Part shown: piece after piece, positions 1 to 12,600 of the stretch | Layout: each line of letters starts with the position of its first letter | How positions within the stretch are numbered: position 1 is the first letter of the stretch | NCBI GenBank assembly: GCA_029204225.1 | Contig: CM055111.1 | Location: forward strand, 11,045,999-11,109,998 | Length of the DNA stretch: 64,000 bases | Direction: 5' to 3' | From: Diphasiastrum complanatum | Lineage: Eukaryota; Streptophyta; Lycopodiopsida; Lycopodiales; Lycopodiaceae | Position numbers and translations under genes: made by a program | Notes under the pieces: model-generated | Told to the model about the DNA's origin: nothing | The model's database searches: none | What the model saw: the letters and a program-made list of their open reading frames with translations, nothing else

Positions 1-334
1 TCAAGATGTATCTTTCCCTGTCAAATTTTGACTAGGAATCAAATTCCTTTAATAGGAGAATCCACCTAGCCAACCTACTAAATAAATATGATCCATTTAC
101 CAAGTATATAATGGATTATGGTCTTCATGAATTACAAAAGCATAACCTGTAAGATGAATCTTGAAAAGAGTAGATCAATATCAAAGTTTCTCTCTTAGTA
201 GTAGAGTAATTCTTTTTGGATGTGGAAAGCTGCCTTCCTACAATAAATATTGGGTAGTGTTTCTTACCATCATCCCTTTGGCTAAGTATAGTGCCAATTG
301 CAAAGGATAACATGAAATTTATTTTTGTAGTCAC
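1..334 (-). pseudogene. Ty3/gypsy RNase H remnant
   Basis: On the minus strand this encodes the RNase H region that follows reverse transcriptase in Ty3/gypsy polyproteins. Visible are FAIGTILSQRDDGKKHYPI, then RQLSTSKKNYSTTKRE and LILIYSFQ, and further on (1-124) LARWILLLKEFD. These match the family pattern in which a cached Asp/Ala-rich strand is followed by the SRQL...NYSTTERE helix and a GRxARWLLLLQEFD segment. Stops and a frame break separate the two halves, and the conserved run between them is missing or scrambled, so it is non-functional. Only the RNase H part is present and the window edge cuts it. The assignment to gypsy rather than copia rests on the NYSTT(E/K)RE motif, which copia RNase H lacks. 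Confidence 0.7.
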
Positions 335-2849
335 GTGGTCAAGTACAAATGCTTGTTGTGTAAGGATAACTTACTCTTAAGTAGTACAAAATCTTTTTGC
401 ATCAACCTCGCACGGATCCTAGTGCCCACTAAGATCAGGTTGACTGACTCAACCAGCAAGAAATATGAGTCTAGATTCAACAATCTGCTCCTTGTAATAG
501 ATCTTTCTAATCCAAATACAAATCCATCAAATCTGTGATCAATAAGTTCCCAACCATACAAGAATAAGCTGGATCTATATGTTCATCATCTCTATCCATG
601 AATAAACTCTCATAAATTTAGTTGAACATATAGTAGATTCCTTTGTCCCAATTCTTTCTCCTAGATAAAATTCTTGTCAGAATTTTCCTCTCTTTATAAG
701 AAACTTAGCGAGTTTTAAAAGATATCATATCGATCATGATAAGACCTAGTAGATATTGTAAAGAAGACCTTCCTAAGTCGACAATATGTGTTAATGATAA
801 GTAAATTTGTACTCCTTTCCAACAAATATACATACATGACTTGTCCTAAAATATTCTTTATTTAAGCCAAAAAGTCCACACCTATGAGAAACTTACCTAT
901 CTAAATCATAATAGAAATTCACATGGGTTCAAGTGATTATAAATACCATTATTCTGTATCACTTGGTTTAATCACTATAACCATAGGTATATATGATTAA
1001 GATTGTTGACAGATCCCACTGCTCTAGAGGATCTGTTGGTTTTGTAAAAGTTCTTTTTCTTACTTCTTTTGCCTATCAGCAGAGACGGTGGGCTCTTGCT
1101 TAATGTTCTTTCTTGTTTCAAGCCCAAAATCAGGCAGAAGGGACGGGTTCTTGTTGTAGTATTATGTCCTGCCTGTCAGAGGACATCCAGATGGGTCACT
1201 CTTGAACTGAATGCACATGCATAATCAACCAAAATGCAAGCCAATGCATTCAACAAATGATCTACGTTATTGCTCAGTTGAACAACGATGGATTCCTACT
1301 TCTACTTTGTTGCAAAATGAAATAAAATCAGATCCTACACTACTTTACTTGCATAAATTGACAAAACAAGAAACAAAAACTAATCTACAGCATGTTAGAA
1401 GTCCAAGAATCAAGAAACCAACCAGGCTTTTGATTCTTGGACATCCCAAGAACATCAAGAACTAGAATGTTAAAGAATATGCAAGATTTATGCCACATTT
1501 CTAGCCTATTTAGTTTACTTGAATGCTGGCTCCTACATTAATCCACAAGAAAACATGAAATCTAATCCACAACTAGGAAAGCAAGAAAACCATTCCACTC
1601 TAAATCCACAACCACACACAATATGAATGGAAGGGCATGATCATAGGGGCATCACTCAAGAAAACCATCACGATCAAGGAGCTTAGTGTAGCATCAAACT
1701 CATGGGAAATCTTCTTATTAAGTTGGGAGTAGATACAATGCAAAAAGCTCCTCTACTCAAAGAGGGAGTCTCTTAAATAAGCAAGAGAGCTCCTTAGGTG
1801 GCATCCTAGTGGAATTTCCACATTTCACAAATTACAAGTGGAATAATGCTCTCCACTAGAGGTCACCATCAAAAGGTGGCTCACTCTACTTTCTTTAAGA
1901 GGGGTCTACTTGCATTTATTACATTTGCCTAGAAATACTAGTTCCTACATGGTCATTCCATCTTCCGAGATTCACCACGAGGCTTACACAGTTCTTGCTT
2001 GCCATTTCCAACTAGCATTTCTCGACTCTCAGTCTTCGTTGGTCTCGTCTTCTCAGAGACCTCCTCGGTCTAAGGTGAGAGGTGCTCTTCAGTTGCTCTG
2101 TCCGATTATCTTGGGGATTCGTCAGAATCAGCCAACATCATCCCACCCCTAATGTGTTGCAGGACCCACTGCAACTCATATTGGATGATGTCGTTTCGCT
2201 TTGCATTGGCATCTTCGATCGTCACTTGGAAAAGCGTAGATCCTCGTTCGCTTACATAAAACCAAGTGCTTATTGTCACCAGTCTTTATCACAAAAATTG
2301 TTTCTCACGAATTGTCGCAGTTTAACCAGAATGTCTTATTGCTGCAATTGGTTGACATTCTCAAAATTGGAGAGCTCTCAGCAGCTTCACAACTTGCATG
2401 CTTGAGTGCTTTCCATGTGTCTCTTTGTTTTGTCACTTGTATCTGCCATTGACGGTTTCATCTTTGGTTTCTTGGTAGATTCTATCTTTTGAGAGGTCTG
2501 TATCCTCCATTTGCCTCTGGGTGTTTCCATGGTTATTCTCTCAGTTGAAGTTCCAGTCTCAAGGAAAACCTTGATCTACAGGTTGCACAAACTTTGATTA
2601 TCAGTCTCAAGGAGATGGATTCATCAAAAATTGGTGGTAGGAACAGTTTTGGATGGACGATTTGGTAACGGTAAGAAAACATGATGAAGGCTTGGTGAAA
2701 GGATGAAGGAACTGATAGTTCTACAGTTGCAGCCTTGGACCCTTGCAATGTTGAGCTTTGACCACCACTTGCTGGGTGAGGAGCTTGCTTTATTTTGTAG
2801 ATTCACGGTTGTCTTCATCTTTCTTTTCTGCAGTCTTTCTTTTGATCCG
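335..2849. other. Intergenic, nothing recognised
   Basis: No open frame here shows a recognisable domain. Short ORFs under 110 codons occur on both strands (for example 1910-2152 + and 2082-2405 +) but have no motif. The minus strand might hold worn internal parts of the same gypsy element as the RNase H remnant, but I could not identify protease or RT signatures. Confidence 0.4.
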
Positions 2850-3037
2850 TTACTTTTGGATCTCTTTGGGCTTCTTAGGAGGAGATTCAACTATCATTGC
2901 TCCAAAGAGTTTCTTTTGATCAAGATTGATCTGGCTCATCTGTTGCTTAAGTTTTGTCCTTTCCTCCTCAACTTCTTTGCTTAATCTCTGATGTCTTCTA
3001 GTTGCTTCGCCTGCTTTTGTAGGTCTTCTTTTGGCTG
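2850..3037 (-). pseudogene. Short coiled-coil ORF fragment, possibly retroelement gag
   Basis: A minus-strand open frame of about 62 codons ends at a stop near 2850 and has no Met start. It reads KEVEEERTKLKQQMSQINL, then DQKKLFGAMIVESPPKKPKE, a charged heptad-like stretch followed by a basic Pro/Lys tail. This looks like real protein rather than chance reading, and neighbouring minus frames continue with Lys/Arg-rich sequence. The function is not recognised. A gag-like or linker piece of a decayed retroelement is possible given the gypsy RNase H on the same strand downstream, but no zinc knuckle is seen. Confidence 0.25.
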
Positions 3038-3039
3038 AT

Positions 3040-4690
3040 CAACCATTGTAGGTGGCAATTGGTCTCGGCAAGACATTTGCAATGATCTTTCAACTGCTTA
3101 AGTAGGACTATAAAAACTAGGAATTTCTCAGAAGAACAGTAAACGGATAATAAACAAATAGATGGAGGGAAGGGTGGTAGTGACAACGGTAGATGGTGTG
3201 GGCGATAGGCATGAGAATGGGCGCAGAAGTATGGCAAGAGGTCGGTTGAAGAAGGAGACTGATTTTTCAATGCTTGTGTTTTCTTTTTCTAAGGATCTTC
3301 GTCGTGACTGGGATACTTCTTCTGATCGAGCCGCTTTGGATTGCCCATTAGATGCTTTTCTCGCTAATGAAAAGATAATGTCAAAAAGCCCCATGATCCA
3401 CATTACTTAGGAAGAGAACCTTTCATCAATTAGATAGAGAATGTAAAAGCGTACATCTATGACTCACGCATGTGGACTGGGAGCCACAAAGACCAAAGGC
3501 CCAAAGACCCAACCTATTTCTAAGTAGCTTGAGCTACTTGTTACCCTTCACGTAGCCTCTCAATCCATATGATAAATATGAGATATGTATTCTTGATAGT
3601 TAGCCTACATATGACCCCGATAGTTAGCATGCATACGATCCGAAATGCGATATGGATCGTGCTTTGAGAATTAGAGTTAGGGTTTTTTCTGAAATCGAAT
3701 CATTATAATCAATTTTTTGACTTTTTCTTTCTTTGCCTTAACATTTTATGCTTATCCTTGGACTTTTTTTTAGGAATAATGTGTAAAAGGGTAAAGGTAT
3801 GTTGCTTTATCAGCAGTAGGTTGTTAAACAAGTGCAGACTGAGGGATGCCCTTTGGAAATCACGAGCTATTGCAAGTACTTGTCACTCTTAATGCTATGA
3901 ATGATAAGTGAGGATAATGAACTTGTGAAAGACAGCTTGATGGCTTACTTTACAGATAAGTTGTCAATAATCTAGAAATCATGAGATGGACAAATGATCT
4001 AATTCATTTCTATGGAATTTGTATTTGACATGTGCTTGAAATTAGCCATAGACAACTTGTATTCGACTACTTCTTTTATTGAGATGCACACCATAAATCA
4101 AAATTTAACTGGGTAAAAACACGATACAAAGAACAAAACCACAATGATAACCCCCTTACTAGATTGTTGGATATTCTCACAATATGTAGACTCACTAGAA
4201 TTCAAGCTTCTAAGTCATGGAAGAGGTGGGGGCTATTTATTGCCTCCTTCAGGCACCTCACTAGAAGCTCAACGGTGGTTGTGGTGCACCATACAACTAC
4301 TAGAACTGTTGTATTTACAAACTCCCCAAAGCATTTAATGCTAGCACAAAATGTTTTCCATAAGTGCACATCGAGCTACTTTGAATTTAATGAATATAAT
4401 TAGAAGCACATGAAACATATGATTCAATCGAGTGTACGAAATAGGCATTTTTCAAACACCTCTTAAGTGACTATTTTGTTCACAGAGACACCAAATAAAT
4501 GTTAAGAATTCTCAAAAATTTGTCTTTGCTACAAGGCTTAATAAATGTGTATGCCACTTGTTTATTTGTGTTATAGGGATGGGACTTGACAATTAGTGAA
4601 GAATCTAGACTAGAAAATGATAGTAGTCTTACCAAGTGAAAATTTGAAGTAGTTGCAATTTGATACAATGTATCGTTGGCCAATTTGATA
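3040..4690. other. Intergenic, nothing recognised
   Basis: AT-rich sequence with short ORFs overlapping on opposite strands around 3128-3410 and no recognisable domain. I see no RNA gene or repeat array in this stretch. Confidence 0.4.
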
Positions 4691-4730
4691 CAACATATCA
4701 TGCAAGATATGCAAGATATGCAAAGGTATT

Positions 4731-4810
4731 GAAGGTCTCTCTCTTGGCCTCTCTCTGACTGCTAGATGTGCGAAGGTCCCCAAGGTCTCTCTCGGCCTCT
4801 CTCTGACCCG

Positions 4811-4874
<64 letters not shown>

Positions 4875-4929
4875 GTGAGATATGCGAGTTGTGCGAGATA
4901 TGTGAGATATTCGAGATGCGAGATGTGTG

Positions 4930-5004
<75 letters not shown>

Positions 5005-5008
5005 GCGT

Positions 5009-5041
<33 letters not shown>
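4731..5041. repeat. Compound (CT)n / (AC)n microsatellite
   Basis: Two long (CT)n tracts (4813-4867 and 4933-5002) are separated by a GAGATATG-type cryptic repeat and followed by an (AC)n tract (about 5011-5041). Just before them, a 26-28 bp unit built of AAGGTCTCTCTC and GGCCTCTCTCTGAC is duplicated (about 4731 and 4780), which looks like the seed of the expansion. The poly-Ser/Leu or poly-Arg/Glu ORFs across this region are simple consequences of the repeat. Confidence 0.95.
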
Positions 5042-5042
<1 letters not shown>

Positions 5043-5049
5043 CATCGGC

Positions 5050-6540
5050 CACCCGCCATCGATGGACACACTTTGGCCACGTACATACACACACATACAA
5101 CGGCCACCCCGTCAATGACCATTGGCTTTCTTCCTAAACCATCGACCACCATCCTAATCATCGGCCGTCACCCAGATTGTCCACCCTCGCCCGTCAACGA
5201 CGGGCACACTTCGCTAGTCCCTAATGAATTTAAGATCTTCTTTGACATTGATAAATATGCTCATCGGAGGATGATTATCATTTCAATTTTGCCTTGCCTT
5301 ACTTCAATCTTTTTGCTTGCTTGGTGCTTGAGGCCCATTGCTACGCCATTGGATTTGTTGGTAATCATTATGCTTGTAGTTTTTATGACATGACTTTGGT
5401 GTTGTTACCTTACGGATAAATTTTGAGTTAGCTGTTGAGTTTTTCTTTTATAATGTGATGGATTGTTGGATTGTTTAGCTTAGGACATCGACTTTCAGAT
5501 GAACTTGCATTTGGATGGCATGAGTAGAATTAAGCATGTCTTGGAAAAATCGCTCAATTTAGCATCCACTTTGCTTAGTAATAAGATTTGAGCGTGTGCA
5601 CTTGCACGCACAATTTCATATGTTATATAACTTACTCTTGCAAAGGAACAACTACATATGACATTATTAAGGGGAAAGAAAGTACTCCCAAATATCACTA
5701 TATTTTGGTCAACATATGTCGTTGCACAAAGCACCCAAGTTATGGCTCGAGCCCCATAGCTTGATACTACTTGCAAGTGGTTATTACTTCCCAATGAAGT
5801 AAACCCCATAATTAGCTAACTATGGATGTGTGCAATTGCTATGGATAGTAATGGCACGTCTACATAGTTAATATACTTACTAAATTATATCTAAAAGATC
5901 ATCATAACAAGTAAAATTAATCCAATGTAAAAAGAACTATGTCAAGTTTTGATTGTTAAGTAGCATAATCATTCTATATTGCAACGTAACCAATTCTTTT
6001 CAATTGAAAACATAACGCACAAAGTATTAAGAAACCTCAAATAAATAGAAATAACACAAATATAATAAACGAAGCATTTGCCAATTTAAGAACTGAAAAT
6101 AAGTAAAATAAAAGCACGTTAATTGAGGGACGATCCCTTGGGTTGTTCCCCAAACAACAATGTCTATTAACCACTATAACGATTGTTGTTGATATGATGA
6201 CACACTCGGGATAAGCTTGGCTTGCCCATCATCGATGGCGGCCATGGTAGTTGTTGTCAACAAGACATGTACTTGGGAGGAAGTCTTTCACACACCAACA
6301 AACCCCGTTAGCATTGTTCTGTGGCTGAAGTTGTGCTATCGGTACTGTATACATTTCGCCATTTTCACCATAGAGTACATACTTTGGTATATATTTTTTC
6401 ACCATCAAACCCCTTACAAATTATAATACACATATGAAAACAACCTTAAAACACCTCCATACTTTAAAGCCCAAACAATGAAACAACTCAGTATTTAATG
6501 CCAAATTGAGCTTATATAGCCAATTAAAGTGTACACAAGC
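5050..6540. other. Intergenic, nothing recognised
   Basis: No coding domain, RNA gene or repeat array is recognised. A 104-codon minus ORF (5495-5809) and a short plus ORF (6217-6426) have no motif and no splice context I can support. Confidence 0.4.
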
Positions 6541-6546
6541 TCCCAA

Positions 6547-6712
6547 CCTCATCCAACGGTTGAGAACATTCCATCCAAAACAATGATTCATGATTAGATT
6601 TTTTAAATCTTTTCATGTGTCAAATGAGGATTGGTCATCTGACCCATTAAATTATAAAAAAAAATTCTAATCATGAATCGTATGTAATGTTCTCAACCCA
6701 GTTGGACGAGGG
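6547..6712. mobile_element. Fold-back (MITE-like) element
   Basis: The left arm (6547-6600) and right arm (6663-6712) are inverted repeats of about 50 bp. Both contain GGTTGAGAACATT and ATTCATGATTAGA in opposite orientation, with roughly 85% identity by eye. The 60-bp centre is AT-rich and has no coding capacity. Size and structure fit a small non-autonomous DNA transposon or fold-back element. I could not identify clean target-site duplications, so the superfamily is unassigned. Confidence 0.6.
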
Positions 6713-6803
6713 ACATGACTAAAATTTTCAAATCTTTTCATGCATTGATTGGATGAGGGTCGGGGGCCTTGCTTGCATCCCTCCTTGCCAAAAGCAAGGC
6801 TAG

Positions 6804-6915
6804 AAATAATCTCTCCAAGAACTAAAGCAAGATGACAAATAATCTCTCCAAGGACTAAAGCAAGATGAGAAGGGGAGGGGCCTAAGGCAGGGAAGGGGAG
6901 GGGCCTGAGGGCCAT
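6804..6915. repeat. Two adjacent short tandem duplications
   Basis: A 33-bp unit beginning AAATAATCTCTCCAAG is present twice (6804-6836 and 6837-6869) with one or two differences. It is followed at once by a 23-bp GC-rich unit beginning AAGGGGAGGGGCCT, also present twice (about 6870 and 6893). Confidence 0.85.
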
Positions 6916-7050
6916 ATCTCATGGCACGTTGGGGCTCCACAGCCCCAACTGCTTCTGGCCCTTTTTGCCGCATTTGACCTATCACATTTCCTCAAATTTT
7001 TCGTATTTCTACAACAAATAAACATAACGCGGTTTAGTTGGGCGAAGGGA

Positions 7051-7120
7051 CGGGGTGGGTATCGAACCCATGACGTCACGTTTTTGAAGTCGAAGGCAAA
7101 ATGCTCTTGTCGGTCTGAAC
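7051..7120 (-). repeat. tRNA-like or SINE-like relic
   Basis: On the minus strand the sequence has a good T-arm/B-box, GGGTTCGATACCC (7059-7069 core). It is preceded by TTGCCTTCGACTTCAAAAAC, which resembles an anticodon arm. The A box is degenerate (GACAAGAGC) and the two acceptor-stem halves do not pair, so it is unlikely to be a working tRNA gene. A tRNA pseudogene or a tRNA-derived SINE head are the two readings. Confidence 0.4.
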
Positions 7121-7348
7121 GAAAGGAAAAGCTGAGAGCAAATGCTGGAGATACGTCTCTGTTCTAGCGAGGCCGATCGGAGATCGCGATCGTGCGAAGG
7201 CTCCAGCACGCGGATCCACATATTGCTCATACTTTTACATACAATCGCATCATCGTTTGACGCGTTTGCTTAATGCTGCTGTAGCAAGCAGCGGCACGCA
7301 GCCTGTCACCCGTGCTTGCTTTTTTGGTGGATTATAGCACTCGCACTC

Positions 7349-7630
7349 GGTAGATGTGAATTGGTTCGATTTTTCCCGGATTTCGCAGGTTTTGAACTTC
7401 TGTTTTGCCATGTTTTTCTGATTTTTGCAGGTTTTGGTTTATCTTTAGCTTGTTTTGCCGGTTCTGGCAGGCTTTCAACTGCTGCTTTAGCTTGTTTTTC
7501 CGATTTGGCAGACTTTGGTTTATCTTTAGTTTGTTAGCTTGTTATTCCGCACGCTTTGACCTGCTGCTTTAACGCGCTTTCCCGATTTTGGTAGGCTTTG
7601 AGCTGCTGCTCTAGTTTGTCTTGTCCGCCA
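7349..7630 (+). repeat. 40-42 bp minisatellite upstream of the ELMO gene
   Basis: About seven degenerate units start near 7349, 7388, 7430, 7470, 7511, 7552 and 7594. The unit runs roughly GGCTTTGAGCTGCTGCTTTA followed by GCTTGTTTTTCCGATTTTGG and CA. Each unit ends in a pyrimidine run plus GCAG or GGCA, so the array contains a ladder of splice-acceptor-like sites. It lies about 0.8-1.1 kb before the ELMO start codon, in relatively GC-rich sequence that may include the promoter or leader exon. Confidence 0.85.
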
Positions 7631-8455
7631 CGGAAATAGCAGTGCCTTTGTAAATTTGTGTTGCCCCCTTTGTTGTTTTAGTGTTTCTAGAAATAGACGC
7701 TACAGGCTTGTTACAGATCTTGTTAAGTCTGATTTGATCCTTTAGTATCTTGCCGGCGTCGGCTTTAAGTATAGGCTTTTGTGAAAGCTGAGAGTTATTG
7801 TTGGAATGTACTGGTTCTTAAACGGAGCTTTTGAAAGATTTTCGTATGGATCTATGGATCGATTTTATTTGCTTTTATTCGGATGTAGCTAAAGTGCCGT
7901 CATAGACATTCTGGTTTGTTCAGCTGTGTTGGTTCTCTATTTTGGGAATCTAAAGCGGACGACAATGCACGTCGCTTCCGGATCAAATCTTGGCAGAAAA
8001 TGGCGCAATCAGAAATTGACCAATATATCATCTACTTAAAAGCGGACTATTGTTGAAGACTAGATAACAATCGATGCCTTGAATTGGAGTATCAAGGCTG
8101 GGCATGCAGACAAGTTAGAGCAGCCTTTATTTCCTATTTATAAGTTACAGGTTGCATATTTTTTTGTATAAGAGGAGTTTAGGTCTTAGATGCTGCCTTC
8201 GAAAGTGGACAGTAACAATTCTCACGGCCACGTTGGTTATCTTTGCTTTATGGAAACGTCTTGGACTCACTGTGCATATTGAGGCAGACAAAAGGGTTGG
8301 GCTGCTTCTATCTATCAGCGGAAAACCAACAGAATCTGGAAGACGGACAAAAGTTTGGCCCTAGGGGGCGCAGTCGGATTTGGCAGCCCCTAGTTTATCA
8401 TTGCTATATTGTGTAGACGTAAATTTTGAGATTCATCATTTTTACGTGAACAAAT
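7631..8455 (+). promoter_or_regulatory. Probable promoter / 5' leader region of the ELMO gene
   Basis: This stretch lies between the minisatellite and the ELMO start codon. It has no recognisable ORF on either strand apart from a 70-codon one (8152-8364). Its composition is richer in GC than the flanks (for example around 8360-8390). A transcription start and possibly a 5' leader intron are expected here, but no TATA box can be fixed with confidence. Confidence 0.3.
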
Positions 8456-9529
8456 ATGAGTTCTGGAACATTGCGGAGGAGGGTGCATCATGAAGATGTT
8501 GGAGGCAAGAAGTATGAGCGAATAGATTCGTCTGGATCAGATGGTTTAAGCGAGCCACTGTTAAGTCATGAAATCTACGACAATGCAAATCGGACATACT
8601 CTGTAAGCTGCTATCAATGCACTTTCCTAACGAAGTGTCTTGTTAATCTGTTCAACTATTATCTATTTGCTAATTTATTGGTTTGGTTCGTCATCTGCAA
8701 AGTACAGATAATGCTAATTTTCAACCATGCTGCATGTTTTTCTCAGACCACCTTTGCCTTCAGAAACGTATCTAGCATGTTCCATTTAGGGGATATGGAG
8801 CAATATCACTTTGTCTAAACAGTGTACTTGGTGCATGGGATTTCTTTGCTATTGCTTTCAAGGTTATGTCATGTCTCCACCTAAGATGTTAATAAATGAG
8901 AACTTTACAAGAAAACTGTTGTTGAGGAGTTAGATGGGAATAGGTTTGCTGGTCAAGGAGCAGACACCAGTCTTTACAAGTCACATGTACATTTGCGAAT
9001 CACTCTTAAATTTGCTTGAAAGGAATGCTACAAATCAAGGCCAGGTTAAAATGGTTATCAAAGTTAAAAGCTTTGTGCAATGATTTTTTTTACAAACGAG
9101 TCCTCTGTTGTTCTTTGGGTTAAAAACAGGTTGATGGGAATGTTTTCAAGATACATTGTTTGTGCTTGAGAAGCGCGTGTTTAAGTTTCTTGAAAATTAC
9201 TATGTGTTAGATTGCAAATCTGTTCACACTCCGGAAAGTTGTTCTTTGGGTTAAAAACAAGTTGATGGGAGTGTTGTCAAGATACATTGTTTGTGCTTGA
9301 GAAGTGTTCCCCTTCATTTTTCTTGTGTTTTTTGTGTGTTGTGGGTTTGGATATCTCATTATGTTCGTTGTGCTATACCTTTGAATTTTTTTTCTCAAAA
9401 AATGGTCCCTTTATTCTTAACTTTTTGTTGCTTCAATTCTATCTATCGTCTATCCTCTAGTTGTGCTAATTAGTTGAATGTTATTTGTCCTTTTTCTGGG
9501 TTTCCATCTACATGCATAAAAAAAAGTAT

Positions 9530-9612
<83 letters not shown>

Positions 9613-12600
9613 GTATATGTGTGTGTGTACACATACATGCCTTACATTTTTCTAATTTTTTTTGTTTGTTTGTTTTTTGACCTGATGAGCGTGCCAATAT
9701 TCCCCCCAGCCTTGTTGACACACTTCAAACTTTTAGTAGGCCATCTCATAACCCCTCACTTGCGGCCAATTTAGGGCCTCCATTCATTAGAACTTTGCCT
9801 ACCATGCAAATACACGAGGGCCATCTAAGGAGTCCAGGGCAAACATGTAAACGCTTTTGAAATCTATGGTCAACAATATGCCTACACCTTCTGAATAGAT
9901 TTTATCAAGTTCTCTTGCCAAATACCGTCTATCTCCAACATATAATCTCTTCCACACTATCACCCATTCTCAAGAGATGAAGACATTAAGCCTCAGCGTG
10001 TGTGGCCTATAACACGCACATTGTTAGTGTGTGTGGCCTTTCGCAAACAACATTACCCACTGTGTAAGATAGTCAACCTTGTCGTTCTTTTCCTGATACC
10101 TTGGGGGTAGTGGGAGCGTATGAAACGTCTCCATAACAGAAAAGAAATGCCAATGTCCTACAACTATAGCTATAAACATAAGATATGTCTTATGTCTAAT
10201 GCTGCCAATATGATAATGGTATATCTCAGTGTCATTCAAAAGTTGTCAATTACCATGCTCTAGCTCCATTGGTCCAATTAGGGCATTTGGGCCCTCACAA
10301 GGTTATTAATTACATTATTGGCCTAGTCCGGAATGACGTGGTGTAACTAATTCGTGCACTGGAGTATCGGATATCCATGTCAAGGACTATTTTGAATCCC
10401 TCATACAGGACATGGACCTAACACTAAGCATGGCCGAAATGAAAGAAGATGGAATGAGGCTTCAGAATGTTATTATATCCTTGACCTGTAGGGTGTTGAA
10501 ATAATTGCTTTAAGTCTTAACTTGATGTCTACAAATGAGGCTTCAGAATGTTCTTGTGTCTTCGAGCTGTAGGAAGTTGTGGAAGGATTGCTCAGGGTGT
10601 TGAAATAATTGCTTGAGGTACTCACGTGACATGTTTAACGTTTTACAACTACTGAGACGATGCAGTGAGGTTTCCTGTTCCTCTTTGTTATGAAGATGAA
10701 AGGAATTCAAGAAATTCTTCTTGTGCCCAATTCACCTTCTCTTAACTATCTTAACTGCTGAATTGATTAAAGTACTTGAAACATAATAGTATATTTGTCT
10801 CTAATTTTAGTCATTTTCCCAATGATGTAATGAATTGAGCATTATTGAACTACTCTATTTAACTTTATCCATGATCAAGCAATGCAGTATTAACGTTTTA
10901 AGTGCCAAAAAGCCCCATTGCTTTTTATAAGTGTAATGTACATAAAAAACAGGTAGTTTCAATAAGTAGTGATACTTATCACCACTTGGTTCAATTTGAA
11001 CCTGCAACTGGAGTCTTTTCCTGCATAAATGTTTGGCCTTGTTAGAAAACTGTGTGGCCTAAAATAATTCCCTTTTTTGGGGTCATATCTCAATGACTTC
11101 TTTTTCCATTTTCTAGATTTGTCAACTTACGTACTTCTGTCAGACCTTTACATTAATTATCATTTACAAATTTTTTCTTTGCACAAATATTCCATTTTTG
11201 GCCAGTCAGCTGCAAGTTTGGCAATGGTAGGGGTAGTGCGTATTTGACTCTTATTTTTTCAAAGTCTGAAGTATCTAAGCTTTAGTTTACCACATTTTGT
11301 TTCGTTCTGCAAGGACACTGAGAGACCTGTTCGAAACTGAAAACTTACAAAGCATAGGTATCTTGATCATTTGATGAACACTTTTTTAGGAGGATGATTT
11401 TGAAGATCTTTGGAAAGACAAACGAAGAAAGGAAGAGCAGGCATGGGGTCATATTTTTTCGCGCCTGATAGCACAGTGGGCGCAATGGTTTTGTAAGTTT
11501 CTGTTGTAGTTTAGCAGCTTGAAGTATATTTAGAGTCTCGCCTCTCAAGTATCTCATTTGGCCTGTTCTATGGTTATTTCAGTGCTTTTCATGTATAATA
11601 TTACTTGGACATCTGTAATACTTCTCTGTAGTAGAGCTAAAGTATGTTAGTACAATCAGTGCTTATGAAAGGATGAAGTTTAGTTGCTTGTTAATCATAG
11701 ACTGTTGGCAGTTTCCTTCTCTTTGTTAGTGAATACTTTGTAGTTCCATTTTAGGTATGATTCTCTCTTCATGTATGTCAATTGTAATCCTTCATGCCAA
11801 ATTATGAAGTGCAAAGATGTTGTTGGGTTGGTGCAGGTTATTTAAACTGATTTATATGTTGAGTTGTGTTGAATGATGGTGCCTGCAGCAAATGCTTTTT
11901 CTGGATCAGGTGCTTGGGTTGGCTGTATATTGCATCGCGTTGTTTTTCGTCGACCAGGAAATGGAGAAAAGATTCATATTGATTTAACCCCTATGCAAGT
12001 ACGTCTTTACATTTTGGATAATTCATAGTCATGTATATTATATATTTAATACTCTTCAGGTAGAAGACTTGAACTTGAAGAGACACTTCTTTGTTTTAGG
12101 AATCTTGTGATTGTGTTGGTTAATAAAGAACATGCCTATTTCATAAATTACTAGAAAAGGTTAGGATAAATGTTGAGACTTATTCAGTTTCAAGATTAGT
12201 TTTGGAGCCATGACACCTTCCAAGAAAATAATGCACAACAACTTGCCTCCTTGGATTGGCAGTAATAATGCAGCCTCACTAAAAATGCACAAAAAAATCA
12301 AAGAAACCACAGCTGTGAGTGCAGATAACCTTTAAAATCAAGATTTTTCCATCCCCTATGCTAAAATTAAAGTGCAAGAAACAGTCTACCACTAGCTTTC
12401 ATCAAACAAGAAACATCTTTCAAACACGTAACAAAGCACACTCCAACTCATGATGGAAACTTCAATTGTATTGCCAAATACACTTCTGAATTCTAAATAT
12501 GTTTATACATTGTTTTTTGTAAATTTGACTTAAAAGATTGCTTATTGCGAACTAATTTTACTTTGTCCATTCCTATGTTGTATGTATCTCCTATCGGCAT

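Noticed and set aside
4610-5393. Long ORFs of Ser/Leu, Arg/Glu and His/Thr repeats across the CT/AC tracts (also at 9.5, 31.2 and 62.2 kb)
   Set aside because: They are translations of dinucleotide repeats with no conserved flank, so they are not genes.
7051-7120. Possible functional tRNA gene
   Set aside because: The T-arm is good but the acceptor halves do not pair and the A box is poor, so it is listed only as tRNA-like.
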